Source: Canna indica
Taxonomy: Eukaryota; Streptophyta; Magnoliopsida; Zingiberales; Cannaceae
Assembly: GCA_034359265.1 (NCBI GenBank)
Contig: CP136897.1
Coordinates: 35,327,501 to 35,391,500, forward strand
Direction of reading: 5' to 3'
Length of the DNA stretch: 64,000 bases
The position numbers were made by a program, and so were the translations under genes. Shown piece after piece: positions 33,330-45,104 of this stretch. Below the pieces are notes generated by a model. The model did no database searches and was not told the origin of the DNA. It saw only the letters and a list, made by a program, of their open reading frames with translations. The stretch's first letter is position 1. Every line of letters starts with the position of its first letter.

Positions 33330-33696
33330 TTTTTATTTACTACCAATTTGATTGCACGACGAGATCATTTTTTTTACCAATCTTTCTAACCAAACGTTAA
33401 GGACGGACGACGTCGTCGACATAAAATTTGGCTGTCGATCGCCCGCGCGGGTCCCACCGCAAACTCTACGGCCGGCTCGATCGACCAACCGACCCGAAAA
33501 ATTAAATTTGTAAATAAATAAGAAATATAACATTTCAATTATTATTTTTCGTTTAAAACGGGCGTAACTCCGTGCATTATTGTCCGATTTCAGCTTTTCA
33601 CGTGGCGCTAAAAGGCGCGCGAAGAGACGAAGAAAATAACCCCGAGCTATCCCTCGGACGGTCACCCTTATTAGCCGACGATCAGAATTGCATCAC

Positions 33697-33813
33697 GAGT
33701 GCGATCATACCAGCACTAACGCACCAGATCCCATTAGAACTCCGAAGTTAAGCGTGCTTGGGCGAGAGTAGTACTATGATGGGTGACCCCCTGGGAAGTC
33801 CTCGTGTTGCACC
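33697..33813 (+). rRNA. 5S rRNA: 5S rRNA gene
   Basis: Full length. Changes: G2A, G30A, C39T, G81T. Related to 39345 (G2A, G81T); both are followed by the CTTCGTGCATCATTG spacer type. Confidence 0.95.
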
Positions 33814-34181
33814 CTTTTTTTTACTACCTATTTGATTGCACGACGAGATCATTTTTTTTAGCAATCTTTCTAACCAAACGTTAAGGACGGACGACGTCAT
33901 CGACATAAAATTTGGCTGTCGATCGCCCGCGCGGGGCCCAACGCAACCTCTACGGCCGGCTCGATCGACCAACCGGCCCGAAAAATTAAAATTTGTAAAT
34001 AAATAAGAAAAATAACATTTCATTTATTATTTTTCGTTTAAAACGGGCGTAACTTCGTGCATCATTGTCCGATTTCATCTTTTCACGTGGCGCTAAAAGG
34101 CGCGCGAAGAGACGAAGAAAATCACCCCGAGCTATCCCTCGGACGCTCAACCTTATTAGCCGACGATCAGAAGTGCACCAC

Positions 34182-34298
34182 GGGTGCGATCATACCAGCA
34201 CTAACGCACTGGACCCCATCAGAACTCCGAAGTTAAGCTTGCTTGGGCGAGAGTAGTACTAGGATGGGTGACCCCCTGGGAAGTCCTCGTGTTGCACC
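34182..34298 (+). rRNA. 5S rRNA: 5S rRNA gene
   Basis: Full length. Changes: C29T, T33C, G58T. GTGCACCAC upstream as at 23191. Confidence 0.96.
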
Positions 34299-34666
34299 TT
34301 TTTTTTTACTACCTATTTGATTGCACGACGAGATCATTTTTTTTACCAATCTTTCTAACCAAACGTTAAGGACGGACGACGTCATCGAAATAAAATTTGG
34401 CTGTCGATCGCCCGCGCGGGGCCCGCCGCAACCTCTACGGCCGGCTCGATCGACCAACCGGCCCGAAAAATTAAAATTTGTAAATAAATAAGAAAAATAA
34501 CATTTCATTTATTATTTTTCGTTTAAAACGGGCGTAACTTCGTGCATCATTGTCCGATTTCATCTTTTCACGTGGCGCTAAAAGGCGCGCGAAGAGACGA
34601 AGAAAATCACCCCGAGCTATCCCTCGGACGCTCAACCTTATTATCCGACGATCAGAAGTGCACGAC

Positions 34667-34783
34667 GAGTGCGATCATACCAGCACTAACGCACCGGATC
34701 CCATCAGAACTCCGAAGTTAAGCGTGCTTGGGCGAGAGTAGTCCTAGGATGGGTGACCCCGTGGGAAGTCCTCGTGTTGCACC
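34667..34783 (+). rRNA. 5S rRNA: 5S rRNA gene
   Basis: Full length. Changes: G2A, A77C, C95G. Upstream box TTATTATCC. Confidence 0.96.
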
Positions 34784-35151
34784 TTTTTTTTTACTACCTA
34801 TTTGATTGCACGACGAGATCATTTTTTTTACCAATCTTTCTAACCAAACGTTAAGGACAGACGACGTCGTCGACATAAAATTTGGCTGTCGATCGCCCGC
34901 GCGGGGCCCGCCGCAACCTCTACGGCCGGCTCGATCGACCAACCGACCCGAAAAATTAAAATTTGTAAATAAATAAGAAATATAACATTTCAATTATTAT
35001 TTTTCGTTTAAAACGGGCGTAACTCCGTGCATTATTGTCCGATTTCAGCTTTTCACGTGGCGCTAAAAGGGGCGCGAAGAGACGAAGAAAATGACCCCGA
35101 GCTATCCCTCGGACGCTCACCCTTATTAGCCGACGATCAGAATTGCATCAT

Positions 35152-35268
35152 GGGTGCGATCATACCAGCACTAACGCACCGGATCCCATGAGAACTCCTA
35201 AGTTAAGCGTGCTTGGGCGAGAGTAGTACTAGGATGGGTGACCCCATGGGAAGTCCTCGTGTTGCACC
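35152..35268 (+). rRNA. 5S rRNA: 5S rRNA gene (G48T type)
   Basis: Full length. Changes: C39G, G48T, C95A. Base -1 is T. Confidence 0.96.
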
Positions 35269-35637
35269 TTTTTTTTTTACTACCTATTTGATTGCACGAC
35301 GAGATCATTTATTTTACCAATCTTTCTAACCAAACGTTAAGGACGGACGACGTCGTCGACATAAAATTTGGCTGTCGATCGCCCGCGCAGGGCCCGCCGC
35401 AACCTCTACGGCCGGCTCGATCGACCAACCGATCCGAAAAATTAAAATTTGTAAATAAATAAGAAATATAACATTTCAATTATTATTTTTCGTTTAAAAC
35501 GGGCGTAACTCCGTGCATTATTGTCCGATTTCAGTTTTTCACGTGGCGCTAAACGGCGCGCGAAGAGACGAAGAAAATGACCCCGAGCTATCCCTCGGAC
35601 GCTCACCCTTATTGGCCGACGATCAGAATTGCATGAC

Positions 35638-35754
35638 GGGTGCTATCATACTAGCACTAATTCACCGTATCCCATCAGAACTCCGAAGTTAAGCGTGCTT
35701 GGGCGAGGGTAGTACTAGGATGGGTGACCCCCTGGGAAGTCCTCGTGTTGCACC
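35638..35754 (+). rRNA. 5S rRNA: 5S rRNA gene
   Basis: Full length. Changes: G7T, C15T, C24T, G25T, G31T, A71G. Upstream box TTATTGG. Confidence 0.95.
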
Positions 35755-36122
35755 TTTTTTTTTACTACCTATTTGATTGCATGACGAGATCATTTTTTTT
35801 ACCAATCTTTCTAACCAAACGTTAAGGACGGACGACGTCGTCGACATAAAATTTGGCTGTCGATCGCCCGCGCGGGGCCCGCCGCAACCTCTACGGCCGG
35901 CTCGATCGACCAACCGATCCGAAAAATTAAAATTTATAAATAAATAAGAAATATAACATTTCAATTATTATTTTTCGTTTTAAACGGGCGTAACTCCGTG
36001 CATTATTGTCCGATTTCACCTTTTCACGTGGCGCTAAAAGGTGCGCGAAGAAACGAAGAAAATGACCCCGAGCTATCCCTCGGACGCTCACCCTTATTTG
36101 CCGACGATCAGAAGTGAATGAC

Positions 36123-36239
36123 GGGTGCGATCATACCAGCAATAACGCACCGGATCCCATCAGAACTCCGAAGTTAAGCGTGCTTGGGCGAGAGTAGTAC
36201 TAGGATGGTTGACCCCTTGGGAAGTCCTCGTGTTGCACC
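36123..36239 (+). rRNA. 5S rRNA: 5S rRNA gene
   Basis: Full length. Changes: C20A, G87T, C95T. Upstream box TTATTTGCC. Pairs with the truncated copy at 36442. Confidence 0.96.
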
Positions 36240-36441
36240 TTTTTTTTTACTACCTATTTGATTGCACGACGAGATCATTTTTTTTACCAATCTTTCTAAC
36301 CAAACGTTAAGGACGGACGACGTCGTCGACATAAAATTTGGCTGTGGATCACCCGCGCGGGGCCCGCCGCAACCTCTACGACCGGCTCGATCGACCAACC
36401 GACCCGAAAAATTAAAATTTGTAAATAAATAAGAGAAATAA

Positions 36442-36549
36442 CATACCAGCATTAACGCACCGGATCTCATCAGAACTCTGAATTTAAGCGTGCTTGGGCG
36501 AGAGTAGTACTAGGATGGGTGACCCCCTGGGAAGTCCTCGTGTTGCACC
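36442..36549 (+). pseudogene. 5'-truncated 5S gene (C35T/C47T/G51T)
   Basis: Bases 10-117 with C20T, C35T, C47T, G51T. Starts 319 bp after the full gene at 36123. Confidence 0.9.
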
Positions 36550-36917
36550 TTTTTTTTTTACTACCAATTTGATTGCACGACGAGATCATTTTTTTTACCA
36601 ATCTTTCTAACCAAACGTTAAGGACGGACGAAGTCGTCGACATAAAATTTGGCTGTCGATCGCCCGCGCGGGGCCCACCGCAAACTCTACGGCCGGCTCG
36701 ATCGACCAACCGACCCGAAAAATTAAATTTGTAAATAAATAAGAAATATAACATTTCAATTATTATTTTTCGTTTAAAACGGGCATAACTCCGTGCATTA
36801 TTGTCCGATTTCAGCTTTTCACGTGGCGCTAAAAGGCGCGCGAAGAGACGAAGAAAATGACCCCGAGCTATCCCTCGGACGCTCACCCTTATTAGCCGAC
36901 GATCAGAATTGCATCAT

Positions 36918-37034
36918 GGGTGCGATCATACCAGCACTAACGCACCGGATCCCATCAGAACTCCTAAGTTAAGCGTGCTTGGGCGAGAGTAGTACTAGGA
37001 TGGGTGACCCCGTGGGAAGTCCTCGTGTTGCACC
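36918..37034 (+). rRNA. 5S rRNA: 5S rRNA gene (G48T/C95G type)
   Basis: Full length. Only G48T and C95G; -1 is T; T10 follows. Confidence 0.97.
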
Positions 37035-37403
37035 TTTTTTTTTTACTACCTATTTGATTGCACGACGAGATCATTTTTTTTACCAATCTTTCTAACCAAA
37101 CGTTAAGGACGGACGACGTCGTCGACATAAAATTTGGCTGTCGATCGACCGCGCAGGGCCCGCCGCAACCTCTACAGCCGACTCGATCGACCAACCGATC
37201 CGAAAAATTAAAATTTGTAAATAAATAAGAAATATAACATTTCAATTATTATTTTTCGTTTAAAACGGGCGTAACTCCGTTCATTATTGTCCGATTTCAG
37301 CTTTTCACGTGGCGCTAAAAGGCGCGCGAAGAGACGAAGAAAATGACCCCGAGCTATCCCTCGGACGCTCACCCTTATTGGCCGACGATCAGAATTGCAT
37401 CAC

Positions 37404-37520
37404 GGGTGTGATCATACCAGCACTAATGCACCGGATCCCATTAGAACTCCGAAGTTAAGCGTGCTTGGGCGAGAGTAGTACTAGGATGGGTGACCCCCTG
37501 GGAAGTCCTCGTGTTGCACC
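37404..37520 (+). rRNA. 5S rRNA: 5S rRNA gene
   Basis: Full length. Changes: C6T, C24T, C39T, two of them at CpG sites. Base -1 is C. Confidence 0.96.
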
Positions 37521-37888
37521 TTTTTTTTTACTACCCATTTGATTGCATGACGAGATCATTTTTTTTACCAATCTTTCTAACCAAACGTTAAGGACGGACG
37601 ACGTCGTCGACATAAATTTTGGCTGTCGATCGCCCGCGCGGGGCCCGCTGCAACCACTACGGCCGGCTCGATCGAACAACCGATCCGAAAAATTAAAATT
37701 TGTAAATAAATAAGAAATATAACATTTCAATTATTATTTTTCATTTTAAACGGGCGTAACTCCGTGTATTATTGTCCGATTTCACCTTTTCACGTGGGGC
37801 TAAAAGGCGCGCGAAGAGACGAAGAAAATGACCCCGAGCAATCCCTCGGACGCTCACCCTTATTAGCCGACGATCAGAATTGCATCAT

Positions 37889-38005
37889 GGGTGCGATCAT
37901 ACCAGCACTAACGCACCGGATCCCATCAGAACTCCTAAGTTAAGCGTGCTTGGGCGAGAGTAGTACTAGGATGGGTGACCCCGTGGGAAGTCCTCGTGTT
38001 GCACC
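37889..38005 (+). rRNA. 5S rRNA: 5S rRNA gene (G48T/C95G type)
   Basis: Full length and identical in its changes to 36918, its partner 971 bp upstream. Confidence 0.97.
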
Positions 38006-38374
38006 TTTTTTTTTTACTACCAATTTGATTGCACGACGAGATCATTTTTTTTACCAATCTTTCTAACCAAACGTTAAGGACGGACGACGTCGTCGACATA
38101 AAATTTGGCTGTCGATCGACCGCGCAGGGCCCGCCGCAACCTCTACAGCCGACTCGATCGACCAACCGATCCGAAAAATTAAAATTTGTAAATAAATAAG
38201 AAATATAACATTTCAATTATTATTTTTCGTTTAAAACGGGCGTAACTCCGTGCATTATTGTCCGATTTCACCTTTTCACGTGGCGCTAAAAGGCGCGCGA
38301 AGAGACGAAGAAAATGACCCCGAGCTATCCCTCGGACGCTCACCCTTATTGGCCGACGATCAGAATTGTATCAC

Positions 38375-38491
38375 GGGTGTGATCATACCAGCACTAATGC
38401 ACCGGATGCCATTAGAACTCCGAAGTTAAGCGTGCTTGGGCGAGAGTAGTACTAGGATGGGTGACCCCCTGGGAAGTTCTCGTGTTGCACC
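38375..38491 (+). rRNA. 5S rRNA: 5S rRNA gene
   Basis: Full length. Changes: C6T, C24T, C34G, C39T, C104T. Partner of 37404, with C34G and C104T added. Confidence 0.96.
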
Positions 38492-38859
38492 TTTTTTTTT
38501 ACTACCCATTTGATTGCATGACGAGATCATTTTTTTTACCAATCTTTCTAACCAAACGTTAAGGACGGACGACGTCGTCGACATAAATTTTGGCTGTCGA
38601 TCGCCCGCGCGGGGCCCGCTGCAACCTCTACGGCCGGCTCGATCGAACAACCGATCCGAAAAATTAAAATTTGTAAATAAATAAGAAATATAACATTTCA
38701 ATTATTATTTTTCGTTTTAAACGGGCGTAACTCCGTGCATTATTGTCCGATTTCACCTTTTCACGTGGGGCTAAAAGGCGCGCGAAGAGACGAAGAAAAT
38801 GACCCTGAGCAATCCCTCGGACGCTCACCCTTATTAGCCGACGAACAGAATTGCATCAT

Positions 38860-38976
38860 GGGTGCGATCATACCAGCACTAACGCACCGGATCCCATCAG
38901 AACTCCTAAGTTAAGCGTGCTTGGGCGAGAGTAGTACTAGGATGGGTGACCCCGTGGGAAGTCCTCGTGTTGCACC
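38860..38976 (+). rRNA. 5S rRNA: 5S rRNA gene (G48T/C95G type)
   Basis: Full length. Only G48T and C95G; -1 is T. Confidence 0.97.
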
Positions 38977-39344
38977 TTTTTTTTTTACTACCAATTTGAT
39001 TGCACGACGAGATCATTTTTTTTACCAATCTTTCTAACCAAACGTTAAGGACGGACGACGTGGTCGACATAAAATGTGGCTGTCGATCGCCCGCGCGGGG
39101 CCCACCGCAAACTCTACGGCCGGCTCGATCGACCAACCGACCCGAAAAATTAAATTTGTAAATAAATAAGAAATATAACATTTCAATTATTATTTTTCGT
39201 TTAAAACGGGCGTAACTCTGTGCATTATTGTCCGATTTCAGCTTTTCACGTGGCGCTAAAAGGCGCGCCAAGAGACGAAGAAAATGACCCCGAGCTATCC
39301 CTCGGACGCTCACCCTTATTAGCCGAAGATCAGAATTGCATCAC

Positions 39345-39461
39345 GAGTGCGATCATACCAGCACTAACGCACCGGATCCCATCAGAACTCCGAAGTTAAG
39401 CGTGCTTGGGCGAGAGTAGTTATATGATGGGTGACCCCCTGGGAAGTCCTCGTGTTGCACC
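39345..39461 (+). rRNA. 5S rRNA: 5S rRNA gene
   Basis: Full length. Changes: G2A, A77T, C78A, G81T. The last three lie at the left edge of the C box. Confidence 0.95.
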
Positions 39462-39829
39462 TTTTTTTTTACTACCTATTTGATTGCACGACGAGATCAT
39501 TTTTTTTAGCAATCTTTCTAACCAAACGTTAAGGACGGACGACGTCATCGACATAAAATTTGGCTGTCGATCGCCCGCGCGGGTCCCGCCGCAACCTCTA
39601 CGGCCGGCTCGATCGACCAACCGGCCCGAAAAATTAAAATTTGTAAATAAATAAGAAAAATAACATTTCGTTTATTATTTTTCGTTTAAAACGGGCGTAA
39701 CTTCGTGCATCATTGTCCGATTTCATCTTTTCACGTGGCGCTAAAAGGCGCGCGAAGAGACGAAGAAAATCACCCCGAGCTATCCCTCGGACGCTCAACC
39801 TTATTAGCCGACGATCAGATGTGCACGAT

Positions 39830-39946
39830 GAGTGCGATCATACCAGCACTAACGCACCGGATCCCATCAGAACTCCGAAGTTAAGCGTGCTTGGGAGAGA
39901 GTAGTACTATGATGGGTGACCCCCTGGGAAGTCCTCGTGTTGCACC
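39830..39946 (+). rRNA. 5S rRNA: 5S rRNA gene
   Basis: Full length. Changes: G2A, C67A, G81T. Base -1 is T. Upstream ATGTGCACGAT. Confidence 0.96.
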
Positions 39947-40313
39947 TTTTTTTTACTACCTATTTGATTGCACGACGAGATCATTTTTTTTACCAATCTT
40001 TCTAACCAAACGTTAAGGACGGACGACGTCGTCAACATAAAATTTGGCTGTCGATCGCCCGCGCAGGGCCCGCCGCAACCTCTACGGCCGGCTCGATCGA
40101 CAAACCGATCCGAAAAATTAAAATTTGTAAATAAATAAGAAATATAACATTTCAATTATTATTTTTCGTTTAAAACGGGCGTAACTCCGTGCATTATTGT
40201 CCGATTTCAGCTTTTCACGTGGCGCTAAAAGGCGCGCGAAGAAACGAAGAAAATGACCCCGAGCTATCCCTCGGACGCTCACCCTTATTGGCCGACGATC
40301 AGAACTGCATTAT

Positions 40314-40430
40314 GGGTGCGATCATAACACCACTAATGCACCGGATCCCATCAGAACTTCGAAGTTAAGCGTGATTGGGCGAGAGTAGTACTAGGATGGG
40401 TGACCCCCTGGGAAGTCCTCGTGTTGCACC
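40314..40430 (+). rRNA. 5S rRNA: 5S rRNA gene
   Basis: Full length. Changes: C14A, G17C, C24T, C46T, C61A. Base -1 is T; upstream box TTATTGG. Confidence 0.95.
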
Positions 40431-40798
40431 TTTTTTTTTACTACCTATTTGATTGCATGACGAGATCATTTTTTTTACCAATCTTTCTAACCAAACGTTA
40501 AGGACGGACGACGTCGTCGACATAAAATTTGGCTGTCGATCGCCCGCGCGGGGCCCACCGCAACCTCTACGGCCGGCTCGATCGACCAACCGATCCGAAA
40601 AATTAAAATTTGTAAATAAATAAGAAATATAACATTTCAATTATTATTTTTCGTTTTAAACGGGCGTAACTCCGTGCATTATTGTCCGATTTCACCTTTT
40701 CACGTGGCGCTAAAAGGTGCGCGAAGAGACGAAGAAAATGATCCCGAGCTATCCCTCGGACGCTCACCCTTATTAGCCGACGATCAGAAGTGCATGAC

Positions 40799-40915
40799 GG
40801 GTGCGATCATACCAGCACTAATGCACCGGATCCCATCAGAACTCCGAAGGTAAGCGTGCTTGGGCGAGAGTAGTACTAGGATGGGTGACCCCTTGGGAAG
40901 TCCACGTGTTGCATC
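40799..40915 (+). rRNA. 5S rRNA: 5S rRNA gene
   Basis: Full length. Changes: C24T, T52G (A box), C95T, T106A, C116T. Pairs with the truncated copy at 41118. Confidence 0.95.
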
Positions 40916-41117
40916 TTTTTTTTTACTACCTATTTGATTGCACGACGAGATCATTTTTTTTACCAATCTTTCTAACCAAACGTTAAGGACGGACGACGTC
41001 GTCGACATAAAATTTGGCTGTGGATCGCCCGCGCGGGGCCCGCCGCAACCTCTACGGCCGGCTCGATCGACCAACCGACCCGAAAAATTAAAATTTGTAA
41101 ATAAATAAGAGAAATAA

Positions 41118-41225
41118 CATACCAGCACTAACGCAACGGATCTCATCAGAACTCTGAATTTAAGCGTGCTTGGGCGAGAGTAGTACTTGGATGGGTGACC
41201 CCCTGGGAAGTCCTCGTGTTGCACC
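41118..41225 (+). pseudogene. 5'-truncated 5S gene (C35T/C47T/G51T)
   Basis: Bases 10-117 with C28A, C35T, C47T, G51T, A80T. Confidence 0.9.
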
Positions 41226-41593
41226 TTTTTTTTTTACTACCAATTTGATTGCACGACGAAATCATTTTTTTTACCAATCTTTCTAACCAAACGTTAAGGA
41301 CGGACGACGTCGTCGACATAAAATTTGGCTGTCGATCGCCCGCGCGGGTCCCACCGCAAACTCTACGGCCGGCTCGATCGACCAACCGACCCGAAAAATT
41401 AAATTTGTAAATAAATAAGAAATATAACATTTCAATTATTATTTTTCGTTTAAAACGGGCGTAACTCCGTGCATTATTGTCCGATTTCAGCTTTTCACGT
41501 GGCGCTAAAAGGCGCGCGAAGAAACGAAGAAAATGACCCCGAGCTATCCCTCGGACGCTCACCCTTATTAGCCGACGATCAGAATTACATCAT

Positions 41594-41710
41594 GGGTGCT
41601 ATCATACCAGCACTAACGCACCGGATCCCATCAGAACTCCTAAGTTAAGCGTGCTTGGGCGAGAGTAGTACTAGGATGGGTGACCCCGTGGGAAGTCCTC
41701 GTGTTGCACC
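41594..41710 (+). rRNA. 5S rRNA: 5S rRNA gene (G48T/C95G type)
   Basis: Full length. Changes: G7T, G48T, C95G. Base -1 is T; upstream AATTACATCAT. Confidence 0.96.
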
Positions 41711-42079
41711 TTTTTTTTTTACTACCTATTTGATTGCACGACGAGATCATTTTTTTTACCAATCTTTCTAACCAAACGTTAAGGACGGACGACGTCGTCG
41801 ACATAAAATTTGGCTGTCGATCGCCCGCGCAGGGCCCGCCGCAACCTCTACGGCCGGCTCGATCGACCAACCGATCCGAAAAATTAAAATTTATAAATAA
41901 ATAAGAAATATAACATTTCAATTATTATTTTTCGTTTAAAACGGGCGTAACTCCGTGCATTATTGTCCGATTTCAGCTTTTCACGTGGCGCTAAAAGGCG
42001 CGCGAAGAGACGAAGAAAATGACCCCGAGCTATCCCTCGGACGCTCACCCTTATTGGCCGACGATCAGAATTGCATTAC

Positions 42080-42196
42080 GGGTGCGATCATACCAGCACT
42101 AATGCACCGGATCCCATCAGAACTCCGAAGTTAAGGGTGCTTGGGCGAGAGTAGTACTAGGATGGGTGACCCCCTGGGAAGTCCTCGTGTTGCACC
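42080..42196 (+). rRNA. 5S rRNA: 5S rRNA gene
   Basis: Full length. Changes: C24T, C57G (A box). Upstream box TTATTGG, then TTGCATTAC. Confidence 0.96.
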
Positions 42197-42564
42197 TTTT
42201 TTTTTACTACCCATTTGATTGCATGACGAGATCATTTTTTTTACCAATCTTTCTAACCAAACGTTAAGGACGGACGACGTCGTCGACATAAAATTTGGCT
42301 GTCGATCGCCCGCGCGGGGCCCGCCGCAACCTCTACGGCCGGCTCGATCGACCAACCGATCCGAAAAATTAAAATTTGTAAATAAATAAGAAATATAACA
42401 TTTCAATTATTATTTTTCGTTTTAAACGGGCGTAACTCCGTGCATTATTGTCTGATTTCACCTTTTCACGTGGCGCTAAAAGGTGCGCGAAAAGACGAAG
42501 AAAATGACCCCGAGCTATCCCTCGGACGCTCACCCTTATTAGCCGACGATCAAAATTGCATGAC

Positions 42565-42681
42565 GGGTGCGATCATACCAGCACTAACGCACTGGATCCC
42601 ATCAGAACTCCAAAGTTAAGCGTGCTTGGGCGAGAGTAGTACTAGGATGGGTGACCCTCTAGGAAGTCCTCGTGTTGCACC
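42565..42681 (+). rRNA. 5S rRNA: 5S rRNA gene
   Basis: Full length. Changes: C29T, G48A, C94T, G97A. Followed by the truncated copy at 42884. Confidence 0.96.
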
Positions 42682-42883
42682 TTTTTTTTTACTACCTATT
42701 TGATTGCACGACGAGATCATTTTTTTTACCAATCTTTCTAACCAAACGTTAAGGACGGACGACGTCGTCGACATAAAATTTGGCTGTGGATCGCCCGCGC
42801 GGGGCCCGCCGCAACCTCTACGGCCGGCTCGATCGACCAACCGACCCGAAAAATTAAAATTTATAAATAAATAAGAGAAATAA

Positions 42884-42991
42884 CATACCAGCACTAACGC
42901 ACGGGATCTCATCAGAACTCTGAATTTAAGCGTGCTTGGGCGAGAGTAGTTCTAGGATGGGTGACCCCCTGGGAAGTCCTCGTGTTGCACC
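42884..42991 (+). pseudogene. 5'-truncated 5S gene (C35T/C47T/G51T)
   Basis: Bases 10-117 with C29G, C35T, C47T, G51T, A77T. Confidence 0.9.
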
Positions 42992-43000
42992 TTTTTTTTT

Positions 43001-43074
43001 ACTACCAATTTGATTGCACGACGAGATCATTTTTTTACTACCCATTTGATTGCATGACGAGATCATTTTTTTTA
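43001..43074 (+). repeat. 37-bp slipped repeat between poly-T tracts
   Basis: ACTACCAATTTGATTGCACG and ACTACCCATTTGATTGCATG occur one after the other, 37 bp apart, each behind a T tract. The two halves belong to different spacer types, so the T tracts were probably misaligned during exchange between unlike units. Confidence 0.85.
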
Positions 43075-43395
43075 CCAATCTTTCTAACCAAACGTTAAGG
43101 ACGGACGACGTCGTCGACATAAAATTTGGCTGTCGATCGCTCGCGCGGGGCCTGCCGCAACCTCTACGGCCGGCTCGATCGACCAACCGATCCGAAAAAT
43201 TAAAATTTGTAAATAAATAAGAAATATAACATTTCAATTATTATTTTTCGTTTTAAACGGGCGTAACTCCGTGCATTATTGTCCGATTTCACCTTTTCAC
43301 GTGGCGTTAAAAGGTGCGCGAAGAGACGAAGAAAATGACCCCGAGCTATCCCTCGGACGCTCACCCTTATTAGCCGACGATCAGAAGTGCATGAC

Positions 43396-43512
43396 GGGTG
43401 CGATCATACCAGCACTAACGCACTAGATCCCATCAGAACTCCGAAGTTAAGCGTGCTTGGGCGAGAGTAGTCCTAGGATGGGTGACCCCCTGGGAAGTCC
43501 TCGTGTTGCACC
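43396..43512 (+). rRNA. 5S rRNA: 5S rRNA gene
   Basis: Full length. Changes: C29T, G30A, A77C. C29 and G30 form one CpG, here changed on both strands. Confidence 0.96.
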
Positions 43513-43714
43513 TTTTTTTTTACTACCTATTTGATTGCACGACGAGATCAATTTTTTTACCAATCTTTCTAACCAAACGTTATGGACGGACGACGTCGTC
43601 GACATAAAATTTGCCTGTGGCTCGCCCGCGCGGGGCCCGCCGCAACCTCTACGGCCGGCTCGATCGACCAACCGACCCGAAAAATTAAAATTTATAAATA
43701 AATAAGAGAAATAA

Positions 43715-43822
43715 CATACCAGCACTAACACACAGGATCTCATCAGAACTCCGAATTTAAGCGTGCTTGGGCGAGAGTAGTACTAGGATGGGTGACCCCC
43801 TGGGAAGTCCTCGTGTTGCACC
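43715..43822 (+). pseudogene. 5'-truncated 5S gene (C35T/G51T)
   Basis: Bases 10-117 with G25A, C29A, C35T, G51T, but without C47T; otherwise the haplotype of 26153. Confidence 0.9.
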
Positions 43823-44191
43823 TTTTTTTTTTACTACCAATTTGATTGCACGACGAGATCATTTTTTTTACCAATCTTTCTAACCAAACGTTAAGGACGG
43901 ACGACGTCGTCGACATAAAATTTGGCTGTCGATCGCCCGCGCAGGGCCCACCGCAAACTCAACGGCCGGCTCGATCGACCAATCGGCGCGAAAAATTAAA
44001 ATTTGTAAATAAATAAGAAAAATAACATTTCATTTATTATTTTTCGTTTAAAACGGGCGTAACTTCGTGCATCATTGTCCGATTTCATCTTTTCATGTGG
44101 CGCTAAAAGGCGCGCGAAGAGACGAAGAAAATCACCCCGAGCTATCCCTCGGACGCTCAACCTTATTAGCCGACGATCAGAAGTGCACGAC

Positions 44192-44308
44192 GGGTGCAAT
44201 CATACCAGCACTAACGCACCGGATCCCATCAGAACTCCGAAGTTAAGCGTGCTTGGGCGAGAGTAGTACTAGGATGGGTGACCCCCTGGGAAGTCCTCGT
44301 GTTGCACC
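44192..44308 (+). rRNA. 5S rRNA: 5S rRNA gene, near majority
   Basis: Full length with the single change G7A. Base -1 is C, T9 follows. One of the closest copies to the majority sequence. Confidence 0.97.
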
Positions 44309-44510
44309 TTTTTTTTTCCTACCTATTTGATTGCACGACGAGATCATTTTTTTTACCAATCTTTCTAACCAAACGTTAAAGACGGACGACGTCGTCGACA
44401 TAAAATTTGGCTGTGGATCGCCCGCGCGGGGCCCGCCGCAACCTCTACGGCCGGCTCGATCGACCAACCGACCCGAAAAATTAAAATTTGTAAATAAATA
44501 AGAAAAATAA

Positions 44511-44618
44511 CATACCAGCACTAACGCACCGGATCCCATTAGAACTCCGAAGTTAAGCGTGCTTGGGCGAGAGTAGTACTAGGATGGTTGACCCCCTGGG
44601 AAGTCCTCGTGTTGCACC
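44511..44618 (+). pseudogene. 5'-truncated 5S gene (AACAT join)
   Basis: Bases 10-117 with C39T and G87T. Lacks the C35T/C47T/G51T set, so it represents an older or separate lineage of the same join. Confidence 0.9.
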
Positions 44619-44987
44619 TTTTTTTTTTACTACCAATTTGATTGCACGACGAGATCATTTTTTTTACCAATCTTTCTAACCAAACGTTAAGGACGGACGA
44701 CGTCGTCGACATAAAATTTGGCTGTCGTTCGCCCGCGCGGGGCCCGCCGCAACCTCTACGACCGGCTCGATCGACCAACCGACCCGAAAAATTAAAATTT
44801 GTAAATAAATAAGAAAAATAACATTTCAATTATTATTTTTAGTTTAAAACGGGCGTAACTCCGTGCATTATTGTCCGATTTCAGCTTTTCACGTGGCGCT
44901 AAAAGGCGCGCGAAGAGACGAAGAAAATGACCCCGAGCTATCCCTCGGACGGTCACCCTTATTAGCCGACGATCAGAAGTGCATCAC

Positions 44988-45104
44988 GGGTTCGATCATA
45001 CCAGCACAAACGCACCGGATCCCATCAGAACTACGAAGTTAAGCTTGCTTGGGCGAGAGTAGTACTAGGATGGGTGACCCCCTGGGAAGTCCTCGTGTTG
45101 CACC
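44988..45104 (+). rRNA. 5S rRNA: 5S rRNA gene (G5T/T21A type)
   Basis: Full length. Changes: G5T, T21A, C46A, G58T. First of four related copies (45473, 45958, 46928) with GCATCACGGGTTCG at the start. Confidence 0.96.

Larger units (their letters stand above)
36918..38859 (+). repeat. Two-gene higher-order repeat, 971 bp, two copies
   Basis: The pair 36918+37404 recurs as 37889+38375 at offset 971 bp, with the shared spacer variants GATCGACCGCGCAGGG, CTCTACAGCCGACTCG and GATCGAACAACC. The gene at 38860 begins a partial third round. Confidence 0.9.

Noticed and set aside
33697..34783. Loss or gain of the GGATCC site as a functional signal.
   Set aside because: GGATCC at gene bases 30-35 is part of the conserved 5S sequence in plants; its changes follow general point variation in the array.
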